Part shown: in pieces, positions 13,826 to 23,476 of the stretch
How the letters are laid out: each line of letters starts with the position of its first letter
Numbering within the stretch: position 1 is the stretch's first letter
From: CAZEGV01 sp964511645
GTDB taxonomy: Bacteria > Bacteroidota > Bacteroidia > Cytophagales > JAAEPT01
Length of the DNA stretch: 42,036 bases
Assembly: GCA_964511645.1 (NCBI GenBank)
Contig: CAZEGV010000017.1
Coordinates: 1 to 42,036 of the forward strand
Direction of reading: 5' to 3'
Made by a program: the position numbers and the translations under genes
The notes under the pieces: generated by a model
The model's database searches: none
Seen by the model: the letters and a program-made list of their open reading frames with translations, nothing else
Told to the model about the DNA's origin: nothing

Positions 13826-16800
13826 ATGAATATAGATGTGTTGATGGGGTGTCTGAAAAAATATTCCTTGTTGTTTTTTATTTTTTTTACGACAATAGTT
13901 TTGGCTCAACCAGATTTGAGTTTTTCTACTCTTTCTACCAAAGAGGGCTTGTCTAATAGTAGGGTAAGAGCAATTAATAAGGATAAGGTAGGATTCATGT
14001 GGACAGGTACTGATAATGGTTTAAACCGCTTTGACGGGAAGGTGATGAAGGTGTATTATAAAAGTGACACGCTACTTAATCAATTACCCAATAATTCTAT
14101 TAATCATTTGTACAATGCTCTTAATGGGGATTTTTTAATTTCGACAAATAAAGGTGTTTGCCGTTATAATCGAGTAAAAGATGCATTTGATACTTATCTT
14201 TTAGATAGTGTAAAGGTAAAGAAGATAGTCCAAAGTAAGTTTACTAAAAAGTTTTACGTAGCAACGGATATAGGTTTGTTTGTTTTTTCAGATTCTTATG
14301 AATTGTTGTTTCACTATGATAAAAATAACTCGAATATACCTTCACTTTTTTTGGAAGACGTGGTAGAGGATCTTAATGGTAGTATATGGTTAAGTATTAA
14401 GTCTCTTGGGGTTTATGAGTTGGTAAAGAAGAATGATTTTGTTCGTTACTCTCTCAAAGGAGTAGATGAAAAAGTGCTTTATTCTTCATCTTTACTATTA
14501 CGAAAGTCGGGAGAATTATTATTGTGTGTAGATGGTCAAGGTGTTTTTAAATTAAATAGCGATGATGGTTTATTTGAACCCTTAGTCTGTAATAATTGTA
14601 CACCTGAAATGCTGAACATGATAGTAATGCATGAAGATTCTCAAAATCGTCTTTGGATAGGAGGTGGAGATTATGGTTTAGCACTGTATGATGAAGTAAA
14701 ATATCAATTTTATCATTACAGGCATGATAAATGCACTTCTACATCGATTAATGCTGAAGTCGTTTCTGCGATATTTGATGACCAAAAGGGGAGTCTTTGG
14801 GTAGGTACGTTGTTTCAAGGGCTCAACTATGTGGATTTAGAAAATTCTACATTTCATATGAGAGAAGAAATAGAGGGAGCAAGGGGGCGTACAATTGTGT
14901 GTGACGTGATAGTGACAGGTGAGGGTGAAAAGTGGATATCAACAGATGGTGGGATTTCTCATTTTAATAAAAATGATTCACTTATTTATGCGTACAATAA
15001 TAAAGAATCATACGCTACTCTAAATATGGCAATTGATAGAGAAGGAAATGTTTGGGGAGCAACTTATTTGTATGGACTTCATTATATCAATGCAAAGACC
15101 CATAAGAAAGAAATTTATAGGCACAAAGAAGGTGATCCGACATCAATAGCATCAGATATAGTATGGTATGTGATGATAGATGACAAAGGGGATGTGTGGG
15201 TAGCTACTTCTTTGGGGGTTTGTAAATTTAACCCTAATACAAAAACCTTTACCACAATTAATTCCTCAAACTCATTAATTAAAAACAGCAATACGCGTAT
15301 TGTTTACCAAGATAAATTAGGACAGTATTGGTTTGGTACAGAAGAAGGTTTGTATCAGTATGATAATGAAAGTGGAGATTTAAAAGAGTATCGACATCAT
15401 AAAGACAATCCTAAATCCATTACGAATGACTGGGTAGTAACAATGACTGAAGACTTGGAAGGATTTCTTTGGTTGGGTACGTTTGGTGGCGGAATTAGTC
15501 GCTACAACTCAAGGACAGATGATTTTACCAATTGGGACAATTCAGATGGCTTATGTGATAATTATATATCAGCGATAGAAGTTGATAGTGAAAATAAATT
15601 ATGGATTAGTACACCAAAAGGCTTAGTACAATTTGATGTTGAGTCTAATTATTTTAAAGATTATCACGTAAGAAATCAATTTGGTGGAGAGAATTTTTAT
15701 ATAAATTCATCAACAAAGCTTCCCGATGGAAGGATTTTGTTTGGTTGTACGAATGGTTTGGTAAGTTTTAATCCTAAAAATGTCAACTCTAATCCTTTTG
15801 CTCCAGACTTGGTACTGATCGACTTTAAGGTATTAAATAAATCTGTAGATTTTAATAAAAAAAGAGCATTGTTTGATAAACATATTTCTTATGTACAAAA
15901 ACTTAGTCTTCCTTATGATTACACTTCTTTTACAATACAATTTGCGGCACTAAACTATGTATTGAGTAATAAGAATCAATACGCATATATGTTGGAAGGT
16001 TTTGATGAAAGATGGATTAATATAGGAAATCATAACGAGGTAACTTATACAGATTTACCTCCTGGTGATTATGTATTTAAGCTAAAGGCAAGTAATAATG
16101 ACGATGTTTGGACAGTTAAGCCTCTTACTCTAAATATTGAGATTGAACAACCATTCTATAGTTCTTTATTATTTAGGTTATTGACTTTATTGGCATTAAT
16201 TATAGCCGTTCTTCTAGTGTTTAAGTTTAGAATGAAAAGAATGGTTTTTCAAAAAAAGAACCTAGAAAAAGAGGTTGATAGGAGAACAAAAGTAATTGAA
16301 GAAAAAACACAGGAATTAAAAATTAAAAATAATAGACACATACAAAGCTTAGATTATGCACGATTGATACAGCAAGCAAGTTTGCCTGAGCTAGAAGAAG
16401 TGAATAGTGGAGTAGAAATAGAAGTGTTGTATATACCAAGTCAGATTGTATCTGGAGATTTTTACTGGATGAAAGAGGTAGCAGGTAAGACGTTTATAGC
16501 TGCCGTAGACTGTACTGGACATGGTGTGCCTGGTGCTTTTATGAGTTTGATTGGTAATGTCGCCTTAGGAAATATAATTACGTACCGTGAAATTTATTCT
16601 CCAGAAGAGGTCTTGGAAGCTTTACACCGTGAGGTAGTAAAGTCACTCCATCAGCAGAAAACAAAAAATCAAGATGGTATGGACATGTCTTTGGTGGTGA
16701 TTGATAAAAAAGCTAAAACAATAGAGTATGCAGGAGCTTTGAGTCCATTTGTTTTTATTCAAGATGATAAATTGAATATGATAAGAGGTGATAGGCATGG

Positions 16801-17086
16801 GATTGGAGGAGCTACTTACAGTCAAGATGTTAGCTTTAAGAAGCATGTAATAGATGTTTCTGTTCCAACTACATTTTATTTGTTTTCAGATGGTTATCAG
16901 GATCAGTTTGGTGGAGAGTCAAATCGTAAGTTTTTGGCAACTAAATTTAGAGCACTGTTATTTGAAGGGTATAAATTGCCAATGAGCGATCAAATTGGCG
17001 TATTGAGACAGAAACATCTAGAATGGAAAAAAGAAGAAGAGCAAACAGATGATATTTTAGTAATAGGAGTTAAGATTGATTTGTAG
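13826..17086 (+). CDS. two-component-regulator-type propeller sensor with SpoIIE/PP2C phosphatase
   Basis: A 1086-residue membrane sensor. A signal peptide (LLFFIFFTTIVLAQ) is followed by about 650 residues of propeller repeats with recurring WxGT, NGLxRF and DxxGxxW motifs, forming two seven-bladed propellers as in hybrid sensors. Then come a Y_Y_Y domain (YAYMLEGFDERWINIGNHNE), one membrane helix (LLFRLLTLLALIIAVLLVFK), a coiled coil (KNLEKEVDRRTKVIEEKTQE) and a SpoIIE/PP2C phosphatase with its metal aspartates (SGDFYW, DCTGHGVPGAFMS, DGMDMSL, SDGYQDQFGG and the final TDD). There is no histidine kinase, so signal output should be dephosphorylation of a Ser/Thr partner such as an anti-sigma antagonist. 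None is encoded nearby. A Crp/Fnr gene follows after 38 bases. Confidence 0.9.
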   Translation: MNIDVLMGCLKKYSLLFFIFFTTIVLAQPDLSFSTLSTKEGLSNSRVRAINKDKVGFMWTGTDNGLNRFDGKVMKVYYKSDTLLNQLPNNSINHLYNALNGDFLISTNKGVCRYNRVKDAFDTYLLDSVKVKKIVQSKFTKKFYVATDIGLFVFSDSYELLFHYDKNNSNIPSLFLEDVVEDLNGSIWLSIKSLGVYELVKKNDFVRYSLKGVDEKVLYSSSLLLRKSGELLLCVDGQGVFKLNSDDGLFEPLVCNNCTPEMLNMIVMHEDSQNRLWIGGGDYGLALYDEVKYQFYHYRHDKCTSTSINAEVVSAIFDDQKGSLWVGTLFQGLNYVDLENSTFHMREEIEGARGRTIVCDVIVTGEGEKWISTDGGISHFNKNDSLIYAYNNKESYATLNMAIDREGNVWGATYLYGLHYINAKTHKKEIYRHKEGDPTSIASDIVWYVMIDDKGDVWVATSLGVCKFNPNTKTFTTINSSNSLIKNSNTRIVYQDKLGQYWFGTEEGLYQYDNESGDLKEYRHHKDNPKSITNDWVVTMTEDLEGFLWLGTFGGGISRYNSRTDDFTNWDNSDGLCDNYISAIEVDSENKLWISTPKGLVQFDVESNYFKDYHVRNQFGGENFYINSSTKLPDGRILFGCTNGLVSFNPKNVNSNPFAPDLVLIDFKVLNKSVDFNKKRALFDKHISYVQKLSLPYDYTSFTIQFAALNYVLSNKNQYAYMLEGFDERWINIGNHNEVTYTDLPPGDYVFKLKASNNDDVWTVKPLTLNIEIEQPFYSSLLFRLLTLLALIIAVLLVFKFRMKRMVFQKKNLEKEVDRRTKVIEEKTQELKIKNNRHIQSLDYARLIQQASLPELEEVNSGVEIEVLYIPSQIVSGDFYWMKEVAGKTFIAAVDCTGHGVPGAFMSLIGNVALGNIITYREIYSPEEVLEALHREVVKSLHQQKTKNQDGMDMSLVVIDKKAKTIEYAGALSPFVFIQDDKLNMIRGDRHGIGGATYSQDVSFKKHVIDVSVPTTFYLFSDGYQDQFGGESNRKFLATKFRALLFEGYKLPMSDQIGVLRQKHLEWKKEEEQTDDILVIGVKIDL

Positions 17087-17124
17087 TACTAAAATAGATT
17101 CGATAAAATAGTGAAATTGTTTTT

Positions 17125-17754
17125 ATGAATTTACCGCTGAGTGTAGAGAAAACTTTTGAATTAGACTTATTGCAAGAGCTAAAAGAGCATGCCCAAGTTC
17201 TAGTTATTCCAGAGGGAACGGTTATTATGAACTTGGGACAAGTTATTAAGGTGATGCCTATAGTGTTGACTGGAACTGTTAAGATTTCTCGATTAAGTGA
17301 GTTAGGTAGTGAACTTTTAATGTATTATGTGAATCCAATGGAGAGTTGTGCGATGACACTTACGAGTTGTATGCAACAGAAACCAAGTGAGGTAGAGGCC
17401 GTAACAGAAAGTGAGGTAGACTTGCTAGCTATTCCAGTTGAATTTATGACTAAGTGGATGAATAGATATCCTAGTTGGAGAGAATTTGTGATGCAGACGA
17501 TTCAATCTAGGTTTGAAGAAATGCTTAACACAATTGATCAACTAGCTTTTCAGAAATTAGATAGTCGCTTAGAATATTATTTAAAAGAAAAATCAAGAAT
17601 AACGAATTCAAGTTTGATTAACCTTTCTCATGAACAAATAGCTCAAGAATTAGCTACTTCACGAGTAGTAATCTCTAGGCTACTTAAAAAACTTGAAAAT
17701 AATAAAAAAGTACGTCTTTATCGGAGTCAAATAAAACTTTTGAGGATTATGTAA
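17125..17754 (+). CDS. Crp/Fnr-family transcriptional regulator with paired cysteines
   Basis: A 209-residue regulator. The N-terminal cyclic-nucleotide-like barrel (about 20-110) carries EGTVIMNLGQ. At the place of the usual effector pocket it has NPMESCAMTLTSCMQ, with Cys75 and Cys82. A long dimer helix (115-150) leads to a helix-turn-helix (LSHEQIAQELATSRVVISRL), where Arg180 and Arg185 are kept but the usual glutamate at 181 is valine. There is no Fnr-type four-cysteine iron-sulfur motif. The pocket residues argue against cAMP binding; the cysteine pair suggests redox or persulfide sensing, by inference. It follows the propeller gene by 38 bases and precedes a DUF2892 gene. Confidence 0.9.
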   Translation: MNLPLSVEKTFELDLLQELKEHAQVLVIPEGTVIMNLGQVIKVMPIVLTGTVKISRLSELGSELLMYYVNPMESCAMTLTSCMQQKPSEVEAVTESEVDLLAIPVEFMTKWMNRYPSWREFVMQTIQSRFEEMLNTIDQLAFQKLDSRLEYYLKEKSRITNSSLINLSHEQIAQELATSRVVISRLLKKLENNKKVRLYRSQIKLLRIM

Positions 17755-17821
17755 CAAATGTAACCAATCTGATCGTTTGTAAAGTGTAACTTAGTATTAT
17801 TAATCATTAAAAGAAATAGTT

Positions 17822-18034
17822 ATGAAAAAAAATATGGGGAAAATCGACAAAACTGTTAGAGTATTGATAGCTATCGTAGTAGGAATACTTTATTTTACTG
17901 GTACAATATCAGGTACTTTAGGAATAGTACTGATGGCACTTTCGGCTGTATTTTTATTAACAAGTTTACTTAATTTCTGCCCATTATATGTACCGTTTGG
18001 TATTAATACATGTAAGAGTTGTAAAGAAAATTAG
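17822..18034 (+). CDS. DUF2892 inner-membrane protein (YgaP membrane module)
   Basis: A 70-residue protein of the DUF2892 family: a short basic start (MKKNMGKIDKTVRVLIAIVV), two membrane helices and NFCPLYVPFGINTCKSC at the end. In YgaP of E. coli the same module anchors a rhodanese. Here it stands alone, while two rhodaneses lie 7 kb upstream. The three C-terminal cysteines, including a CxxC, could take part in sulfur transfer; this is inference. The 67 bases before it hold three GTAAC repeats (17751, 17760, 17786) and an ATG-proximal AT-rich leader, so it may have its own promoter. A terminator follows at 18059. Confidence 0.88.
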   Translation: MKKNMGKIDKTVRVLIAIVVGILYFTGTISGTLGIVLMALSAVFLLTSLLNFCPLYVPFGINTCKSCKEN

Positions 18035-18058
18035 TAAATGATTTTTGTGTTAAACAAT

Positions 18059-18097
18059 AGCTCAATGAAGAAAATAATCTTTTTCTGAGCTTTTTTT
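18059..18097 (+). terminator. terminator after the DUF2892 gene
   Basis: AGCTCA (18059-18064) pairs with TGAGCT (18086-18091), with further A/T pairing inside, and runs into seven Ts (18091-18097). Confidence 0.8.
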
Positions 18098-18190
18098 ATG
18101 CACTGTGTAAATTAAAAAAGACTGTGTTTTGTTAGTTTTTATGAGGATGTTTAAAAACAAATGTGTAAGTTATGCCGTATAAACAACTAC

Positions 18191-21100
18191 ATGCATAATA
18201 TTTTTAACATATCGTTATTTATTTTTCTTCTTTTAGGCACTGTTTCAAAACTAAGTGCACAGTGTCCTACGCCTACGATATATGATTTAGGTTTGTCTGT
18301 AGCTTCTGACAATCCTTCTTGGGTTAATTGTATTGATAATTCTGCTACTCCCGATGATTTTACTTTAAGTTTAATCTCTCCAGACGATATCGTACAATAT
18401 GATATAGATTGGGGGGATGGTTCTGTTAATACAACTGGGAACAATTGGTTAGCAGGAACTGCTGTATCTCATCCATATACTCAGTTAGGGGAGTTTATTG
18501 TTACAATATCAGAAACTGATAACGGTTGTACAACAGTGATTACAGGAAACTTAATTAATGACAGGAAGCCAGGGGCAACAGCTACTCCACCTACATTAAA
18601 CTCTAGTGGTTGTACACCTCATACTTTAACGTTTTTAAATCAAACTACAAATGTTTCTCCTTTTACTGAATATGAATGGGACTGGGGTGATGGGTCAATA
18701 GAAGGTGTAACAAACCCAGGAGACCCAGGTGCATCAGGCAATGCTCTTTCTCATCAATACTTACCTAATACGAGTGATTGTGGAATGGAAGTGACCTTAA
18801 CTGCTCAGAGTCTATGTCAAACTACCTTTGTGACTTTTGGTCCATATGATTTTTGGGATTATGATACTGCTCTAGTCTCAGCGTCTCAAACTCAAATTTG
18901 TCAAGGAGAGCAAATAACATTTAATGATATTTCGGATTATAACTGTGTGCCAGGTCCACGTTATATCCAGTGGGATCTCACAGCAGTAGGACAAGGGATA
19001 ACAACGTTTGTACCAGCAGTGCCCGCCAATCAAACCAAATCAGCATTTATTAACGGTCCAGTAGGGGCTACTTTTACAATTAACTTTGCGGACTCAAACT
19101 TTTGTGGTATTGACTATAATAGTGTTACGATTGAGATTATAGCACCTCCTACGGCAGATATAGAAGTGTTTGATGATACGGTATGTGTGGGGGAGTTGGC
19201 AACTTTTAATAACCTCTCGTCTGGAGGAGGTTCTAGTTTTGATTGGGATTTTGATGATAATTCTACTAGACATGATAATAATAAAAGAAACCGAACACAT
19301 ATATATGGTATGGAAGGAGAGTATTGGGTGAAAATAATTGTGGGGATTGCAGGAAATCCCTCTTGTTCATCGATTGACTCCGTTAAGATAACAGTCTTGG
19401 CCTCTCCCGATTTGGTTTTGTTATCATCCATTCAAGAGTCGTGTGATACTACGGTAGTTGAGTTCTCGCAAACCCATTCAGTAGATGCTTTAGCAATTAA
19501 TTGGAATTTTGGGCAGGGAGGTGGCGATACTGGAGAGGGACCTTTTAATATTCAGTTTGATGAAGAAGGTATTTATGTGGCAACTGTTTCTACCGAAAAT
19601 TTAGCGGGATGTACAAGGGTAGATAGAGATACGATTAGGATTTATCCAAACCCTATTATTGTATTTAGTGCTGATTCTATATGTCTTGGAGACACTTCAT
19701 TTTTTACTAATAATTCATCTATCCCTTTTCAGCAAACAAATGGCTTGTTAAGAGAGCTTTGGTTGAATGTAAATGGCTCAAATGTAAGTGATTTGACCTC
19801 TCTTAATAATTATCCAGATAGTCCAGATGAAACTGCTATAATCACTAATTTTGAATTTAATACTTTGGGGTTAAATAAGTATGGAACAAGAACACATGGT
19901 TTTATAGTTCCTCCAGAAACAGGGTTTTATACTTTTTGGATTGCGGCTGATGATAAAGCGGAGTTATGGATAAGTGAATCTAATGATACAGCTAACGTAC
20001 AAAAAATTGCGTCTGTCCCAGGGTTTACTAATTTTCAACAATGGACAAAATTTGCAGAGCAAAAATCGGCAACGATAATGCTCGAAGCGAATAAATTATA
20101 TTATATACGAGCATTACAAAAAGAAAATGCTGGAGGAGATCACTTGTCGGTTGGTTGGCAATTACCTAGTGGGACATTAGAACGCCCAATTACGTCAAAT
20201 CGGCTTAAATCTTTTTCAAATGCATTTTTGGTTAAAGATTATTTATGGGACTTTGGCGACAATACAAATTCTACGGAAGAAACTCCTTTTCATGTGTTTA
20301 CAACTGCTGGAGATCGGTTTGTGAAATTAACTGTGTCTACGCATCAATGTAGCACGATAGATAGTATTCCTGTTACTGTGATTTTAGGTGCTCAGCCTGA
20401 TTTTGAATTGTCAGATACTGTGTCATGTTCACCTTTAAGTATTGAGATGGTGAATACTTCTCAAAATGCAACTTCGTACACATGGAATCTAGGCGAGGGG
20501 GGGGCTCTTATAAATACCAATAGTGTGTCAGATACAATTCGCAAGACCTATTTTAATAATGACACGACTGTTAAAGATTTCTTCGTTACACTTTTTGCTA
20601 ATAATAGCATAGGTTGTGCGGCAGACCTTAGGAAAACAATTCATGTTTACCCTAATCCTAAAGCTAGTTCAGAAGTAGTGTCGCCAATTCCTGCCTGTGC
20701 TCCATTGGATGTTTTATTTAAAAATAATTCTCAAGGATTTACTGGGGTTCAGTATCAATGGTTTATTGACGGCAATGTGTTAAATGATAATTCAGACTCA
20801 TTGTATCACACATACCAAAACACTACTGGAGGAATTGTTTTTGATACCGTTAGTTTAGTCAGTCTAAGCCCACTTGGTTGTAAGGACAGTGTGACGAAAG
20901 TAGTTACCGTGTTTCCAAGGTCAAATTATTCTATTAATGCACCAGATACGATTTGTGCTGATGAGAATGTAAGAATATCATACAATGGTCCAGTTAATCA
21001 GCAGGAATGGAATATATCGGGTCAAGTTTCACGATTCGTGCCTGATTTCGACTATTTTTTTACCAATAACACCATGACGGATAGTGTCTATAATCTTGAA

Positions 21101-23476
21101 CTTTATATTAACTCTGTGTTTTCTTGTAAAGATACTTTGGCTAAAACTATAGTAGTGACCCCTTCGTTAAAGGCAGTGTTAGATGTGTCAGATATAGAAC
21201 TTTGTGCACCTTTTGAGGTTTTGTTTAAAAATAAGTCTCAGGGGCTTACGGCTAATCAGTACCAATGGACTATTGGCGGAAATACATTAAATGATAATTC
21301 AGATTCATTGTATCATACGTATAACAATACTACGGGAGGGATTATCTTCGACATAGTTAGTCTAGTAGGTATTAGTTCATTTGGTTGTAAAGATAGCGTG
21401 GTACAAATTATTACAGTATACCCAAAGCCATCTTTTTCTATCAATGCACCAGATACAGTTTGTGCTGATGAAAATATAAACATATCATATAATGGCTCAG
21501 CAAGTCAGCAAGAGTGGGATTTGGATGGGCAAGGTTCTTTTGTTACTCCTAATTTTAGCTATAGCTTTGTTAATGATAATGTGGTAGATAGTGTTTATGA
21601 GTTAAGTCTTTATGTGACTTCTGTTTTTTCATGTAAAGATACTGTAAGAAAGGATATAGTTGTTGCATCTGTTGCTCAGCCTAATTTTGAATTATCAGAC
21701 ACAATATCTTGCTCTCCTTTATCAGTTGAAATTTTTAATTTGTCTCAAAACTCAGTTACTTATACGTGGAGTTTAGGAGAGGGAACATCGGTTAATACTA
21801 GTAATGTATCAGACACAGTGAGAAACATATATATTAATACCGACACGGTAGTTAAAGATTTATCCGTTACACTATTTGCAAAGAATAAAATTGGCTGTAC
21901 TGAAAGTATTAGTAAAACTGTTCATATCCACCCTAATCCTGAGTCTAATATAGAAGTGTTTTCTCCAATACCTACCTGTGCACCATTGGCAGTGTTGTTC
22001 AAAAATAGTTCTAAAGGATTTACAGGAGTTCAGTACCAATGGATGATTGCTGATAGTTTACAAAATAATAATTCAGATTCGGTATTTTACACTTATGAAA
22101 ATACCACAGAATCAATACTTTATGATACAGTTAGTTTAGTGAGTGTTAGTTTGTTTGGTTGCAAGGATAGCGTAACTAAAGTGGTTACAGTATTTCCGAG
22201 AGATACTTTTTCTATTAACGCTCCAGATACAATTTGTGCTAATGAAAGTGTAATTATTTCGTATAACGGTTCTGCAAGTCAGCAGGAATGGAATATATCA
22301 GATCAAATATCACGTTTTGTTCCAGAATTTAATTACCACTTTACTAATAACAATGTTGCGGATAGTGTATACAAACTTACGCTTTATCTTAACTCTGTGT
22401 TTTCGTGTAAAGACACAGTAAGTAAAGATATTGTAGTAATTGCACCTTTAAGAGCAGATTTTAACGTAGATCCGATTAGTCAAGAATTTCCTGCCGTAAC
22501 AGTTAATATCGATAACCTGAGTCAAGGATCAATACTCAACTATACTTGGTCATTTGGTGATGAAGATTCTTCTTTTGTGAGCAATCCTGTAAGTCATGAT
22601 TATGATACTTCGGGTACTTTTACTATTAACCTTAAGGTAGAAAATCAACATTGTGTAGACTCAACTCAACGATTAATACAAATTTTTATACCACTACCGA
22701 TTGCTAGTTTTACGGGGGGAGACACCGCCTGTATTCCTCATGAAATTAGTTTTTCTAATACATCTGTAAATGGGGAAGAATTTCTTTGGGATTTTGGTGA
22801 CAACAGTACTTCTACCGAAAGAAATCCAACCCATACTTACCTTGTAGCAGGAGAGTACAGTGTAAAGCTAAAAGTAAGTAATTCAACAGGTGTCGATTCA
22901 GTTTATCAAGAAGATATAGTTAATGTAGTGGCAGAACCAGTAGCATTTTTTAATACCTCACCCAATATAAGTGGAGAAGAGATTATAGCGCCAGCTACTT
23001 TTTTCTTTAAAAATCAATCGCTACATGCTAGTATTTATAGTTGGGATTTTGACGATCATGGTAATCACAGTAATGAATTAAATACATCATATACTTATAC
23101 TAAAGCGGGAGTGTATGAGCCTACGCTTATCGTGAGTAATAGTATTGGTTGTACTGATACCTTTACGGTGTTTCCAGCTATAACAGTAATAGAAGGTGGT
23201 CAGATTCATATACCTAATGTGTTCAACCCTCATGCTAATTTAAGTACGAATCAAGTGTTTAAGCCAGTTGTTTTTGGTAATGTGTCCAACTTTTCTATGA
23301 TAATATATAACCGTTGGGGAGAGGTGGTTTTTACTAGTAAAGAGATTGATGATGGATGGAACGGAGAGTATAGAGGAGAAATTGTTGAGCAAGGTGTGTA
23401 TACTTATTTGATAAAAATAGATTTTAGTTCTGGAGGTTCAGAAAGATTATTAGGAGATGTGACTTTACTGAGATGA
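18191..23476 (+). CDS. giant PKD-repeat surface protein with PA14 insert and T9SS type B C-terminal domain
   Basis: About 1761 residues, started at ATG 18191 to give a clean signal peptide (MHNIFNISLFIFLLLGTVSK); an in-frame ATG at 18161 would add ten residues. Many PKD/Ig-like domains with WDFGD-type motifs follow. A PA14 domain (about 19741-20205) carries FIVPPETGFYTFWIAADDKA and interrupts a PKD domain. Bases 20390-22446 are built from repeated modules A, B and C. The end (HIPNVFNPHANL, IIYNRWGEVVF, DDGWNGEYRG, GVYTYLIKI) is the gliding-motility-associated type B domain that directs T9SS export. It is probably a cell-surface adhesin. The stop overlaps the next ATG by 4 bases. DNA just upstream has a TAGTTTTT box at 18133. 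Confidence 0.9.
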   Translation: MHNIFNISLFIFLLLGTVSKLSAQCPTPTIYDLGLSVASDNPSWVNCIDNSATPDDFTLSLISPDDIVQYDIDWGDGSVNTTGNNWLAGTAVSHPYTQLGEFIVTISETDNGCTTVITGNLINDRKPGATATPPTLNSSGCTPHTLTFLNQTTNVSPFTEYEWDWGDGSIEGVTNPGDPGASGNALSHQYLPNTSDCGMEVTLTAQSLCQTTFVTFGPYDFWDYDTALVSASQTQICQGEQITFNDISDYNCVPGPRYIQWDLTAVGQGITTFVPAVPANQTKSAFINGPVGATFTINFADSNFCGIDYNSVTIEIIAPPTADIEVFDDTVCVGELATFNNLSSGGGSSFDWDFDDNSTRHDNNKRNRTHIYGMEGEYWVKIIVGIAGNPSCSSIDSVKITVLASPDLVLLSSIQESCDTTVVEFSQTHSVDALAINWNFGQGGGDTGEGPFNIQFDEEGIYVATVSTENLAGCTRVDRDTIRIYPNPIIVFSADSICLGDTSFFTNNSSIPFQQTNGLLRELWLNVNGSNVSDLTSLNNYPDSPDETAIITNFEFNTLGLNKYGTRTHGFIVPPETGFYTFWIAADDKAELWISESNDTANVQKIASVPGFTNFQQWTKFAEQKSATIMLEANKLYYIRALQKENAGGDHLSVGWQLPSGTLERPITSNRLKSFSNAFLVKDYLWDFGDNTNSTEETPFHVFTTAGDRFVKLTVSTHQCSTIDSIPVTVILGAQPDFELSDTVSCSPLSIEMVNTSQNATSYTWNLGEGGALINTNSVSDTIRKTYFNNDTTVKDFFVTLFANNSIGCAADLRKTIHVYPNPKASSEVVSPIPACAPLDVLFKNNSQGFTGVQYQWFIDGNVLNDNSDSLYHTYQNTTGGIVFDTVSLVSLSPLGCKDSVTKVVTVFPRSNYSINAPDTICADENVRISYNGPVNQQEWNISGQVSRFVPDFDYFFTNNTMTDSVYNLELYINSVFSCKDTLAKTIVVTPSLKAVLDVSDIELCAPFEVLFKNKSQGLTANQYQWTIGGNTLNDNSDSLYHTYNNTTGGIIFDIVSLVGISSFGCKDSVVQIITVYPKPSFSINAPDTVCADENINISYNGSASQQEWDLDGQGSFVTPNFSYSFVNDNVVDSVYELSLYVTSVFSCKDTVRKDIVVASVAQPNFELSDTISCSPLSVEIFNLSQNSVTYTWSLGEGTSVNTSNVSDTVRNIYINTDTVVKDLSVTLFAKNKIGCTESISKTVHIHPNPESNIEVFSPIPTCAPLAVLFKNSSKGFTGVQYQWMIADSLQNNNSDSVFYTYENTTESILYDTVSLVSVSLFGCKDSVTKVVTVFPRDTFSINAPDTICANESVIISYNGSASQQEWNISDQISRFVPEFNYHFTNNNVADSVYKLTLYLNSVFSCKDTVSKDIVVIAPLRADFNVDPISQEFPAVTVNIDNLSQGSILNYTWSFGDEDSSFVSNPVSHDYDTSGTFTINLKVENQHCVDSTQRLIQIFIPLPIASFTGGDTACIPHEISFSNTSVNGEEFLWDFGDNSTSTERNPTHTYLVAGEYSVKLKVSNSTGVDSVYQEDIVNVVAEPVAFFNTSPNISGEEIIAPATFFFKNQSLHASIYSWDFDDHGNHSNELNTSYTYTKAGVYEPTLIVSNSIGCTDTFTVFPAITVIEGGQIHIPNVFNPHANLSTNQVFKPVVFGNVSNFSMIIYNRWGEVVFTSKEIDDGWNGEYRGEIVEQGVYTYLIKIDFSSGGSERLLGDVTLLR
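20390..22446 (+). repeat. intragenic module duplication A-BC-BC-A-BC
   Basis: Three modules recur. A starts at 20390 and 21674 (AQPDFELSDTVSCSPLS type). B is anchored on the Cys of CAPL/CAPF at 20696, 21203 and 21977. C starts at 20930, 21437 and 22211 (SINAPDTICADEN type). B and C shift together by exactly 507 and then 774 bases, so BC was copied as a block. Confidence 0.88.

Noticed and set aside
13826..17086. Hybrid histidine kinase
   Set aside because: The propeller and Y_Y_Y parts suggest it, but the C-terminus is a PP2C phosphatase and no HisKA or ATPase motif is present.
17751..17790. Three GTAAC repeats as an operator
   Set aside because: Spacing is irregular (9 and 26 bases) and the words are short; chance is likely in AT-rich DNA.
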